Part shown: piece by piece, positions 32,450 through 32,510 of the stretch
How the letters are laid out: each line of letters begins with the position of its first letter
Numbering within the stretch: the first letter of the stretch is position 1
Made by a program: the position numbers and the translations under genes
The notes under the pieces: model-generated
Database searches by the model: none
What the model was told of the DNA's origin: nothing
What the model saw: only the letters and a program-made list of their open reading frames with translations
Assembly (NCBI GenBank): GCA_017694335.1
Contig: JADIMZ010000110.1
Location: 1-32,510 of the forward strand
Direction of reading: 5' to 3'
From: Candidatus Pullibacteroides excrementavium
GTDB taxonomy: Bacteria > Bacteroidota > Bacteroidia > Bacteroidales > P3
DNA: 32,510 bases

Positions 32450-32510
32450 TCTACTTCGTTGCGCGAAACTGCCCGCATCCTCACGTACAAAAGTACGCTC
32501 CGGTGCGGGC
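32450..32510. repeat. GTAC-centred palindromic repeat, copy 2 (cut by window end)
   Basis: TCTACTTCGTTGC (32450-32462) and a 21-base core at 32481-32501 (CGTAC, AAAA, GTACG) reproduce the arrangement of copy 1 (2521 and 2553) with almost the same spacing (31 against 32). The outer arms here are GCCCGCA (32471-32477) and TGCGGGC (32504-32510). The element may extend beyond the window. Confidence 0.75.

Noticed and set aside
1-32510. tRNA, rRNA, CRISPR, phage or transposase genes
   Set aside because: I looked through the intergenic stretches and the long frames and found no cloverleaf, regular repeat-spacer series, or integrase/transposase motif.

Overview
The window looks like chromosomal DNA of a Bacteroidales bacterium (phylum Bacteroidota), with base composition near half GC by eye. 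The evidence is a type IX secretion (T9SS) outer-membrane protein of the PorV type, a GldJ-type lipoprotein, two proteins ending in T9SS sorting domains, several lipoproteins of families typical of the phylum, and promoters of the Bacteroidota form TTG-N19/20-TAnnTTTG instead of -35/-10 boxes. A family-level placement is not possible from this alone. No rRNA, tRNA, CRISPR array, phage or transposase gene was seen.

Layout. 1-5947: the end of a TolC-like gene, then a MacA-like adaptor, a MacB-type ATPase, a MacB-type permease, and a LytS-type sensor kinase with a LytTR response regulator, all on the plus strand. This is a tripartite efflux or export system with its own two-component regulator. 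A 123-bp palindromic repeat sits inside it, between the ATPase and permease genes. 6017-11279: a secreted C10 (streptopain-like) protease with a T9SS tail, followed 16 bp later by a 1039-residue protein in which a MurL-like UDP-MurNAc-L-Ala-L-Glu epimerase is fused to a MurD2-like L-glutamate ligase. 11475-13163: bifunctional FtcD, with a good promoter and terminator. 13363-14835 (minus): three tandem PepSY-like periplasmic proteins. 14951-15223: a highly structured repeat region without a gene. 15225-17055 (minus): ispF and porV. 17458-21744 (plus): a large T9SS cargo protein and gldJ. 21901-25778: a U32 peptidase-family protein and an Ig-like lipoprotein. 25800-26816 (minus): a LuxE-like acyl-protein synthetase. 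26875-30607: a small lipoprotein, then PBP2 (mrdA) and RodA, the elongation-type peptidoglycan synthase pair. 30806-32431: an M49-like zinc-peptidase lipoprotein. The window closes on a second copy of the GTAC palindromic repeat.

How the genes relate. Two themes recur. One is the cell wall: the MurL-MurD2 fusion would make the D-Glu-containing precursor without free D-glutamate, and PBP2/RodA would polymerise and cross-link the final product. The other is T9SS: PorV and GldJ act in export and attachment, and the C10 protease and the PCMD-like protein carry tails that would make them substrates.

The observation most worth following is the MurL-MurD2 fusion. The two activities are known as separate enzymes in Xanthomonas; here they form one polypeptide in a Bacteroidota genome, and the ligase half carries DSIST where ordinary D-Glu-adding MurD has DSKAT. 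The other main leads are the structured repeats, the methionine-rich insert in the MacA-like adaptor, and the HExxH form of the M49-like active site.
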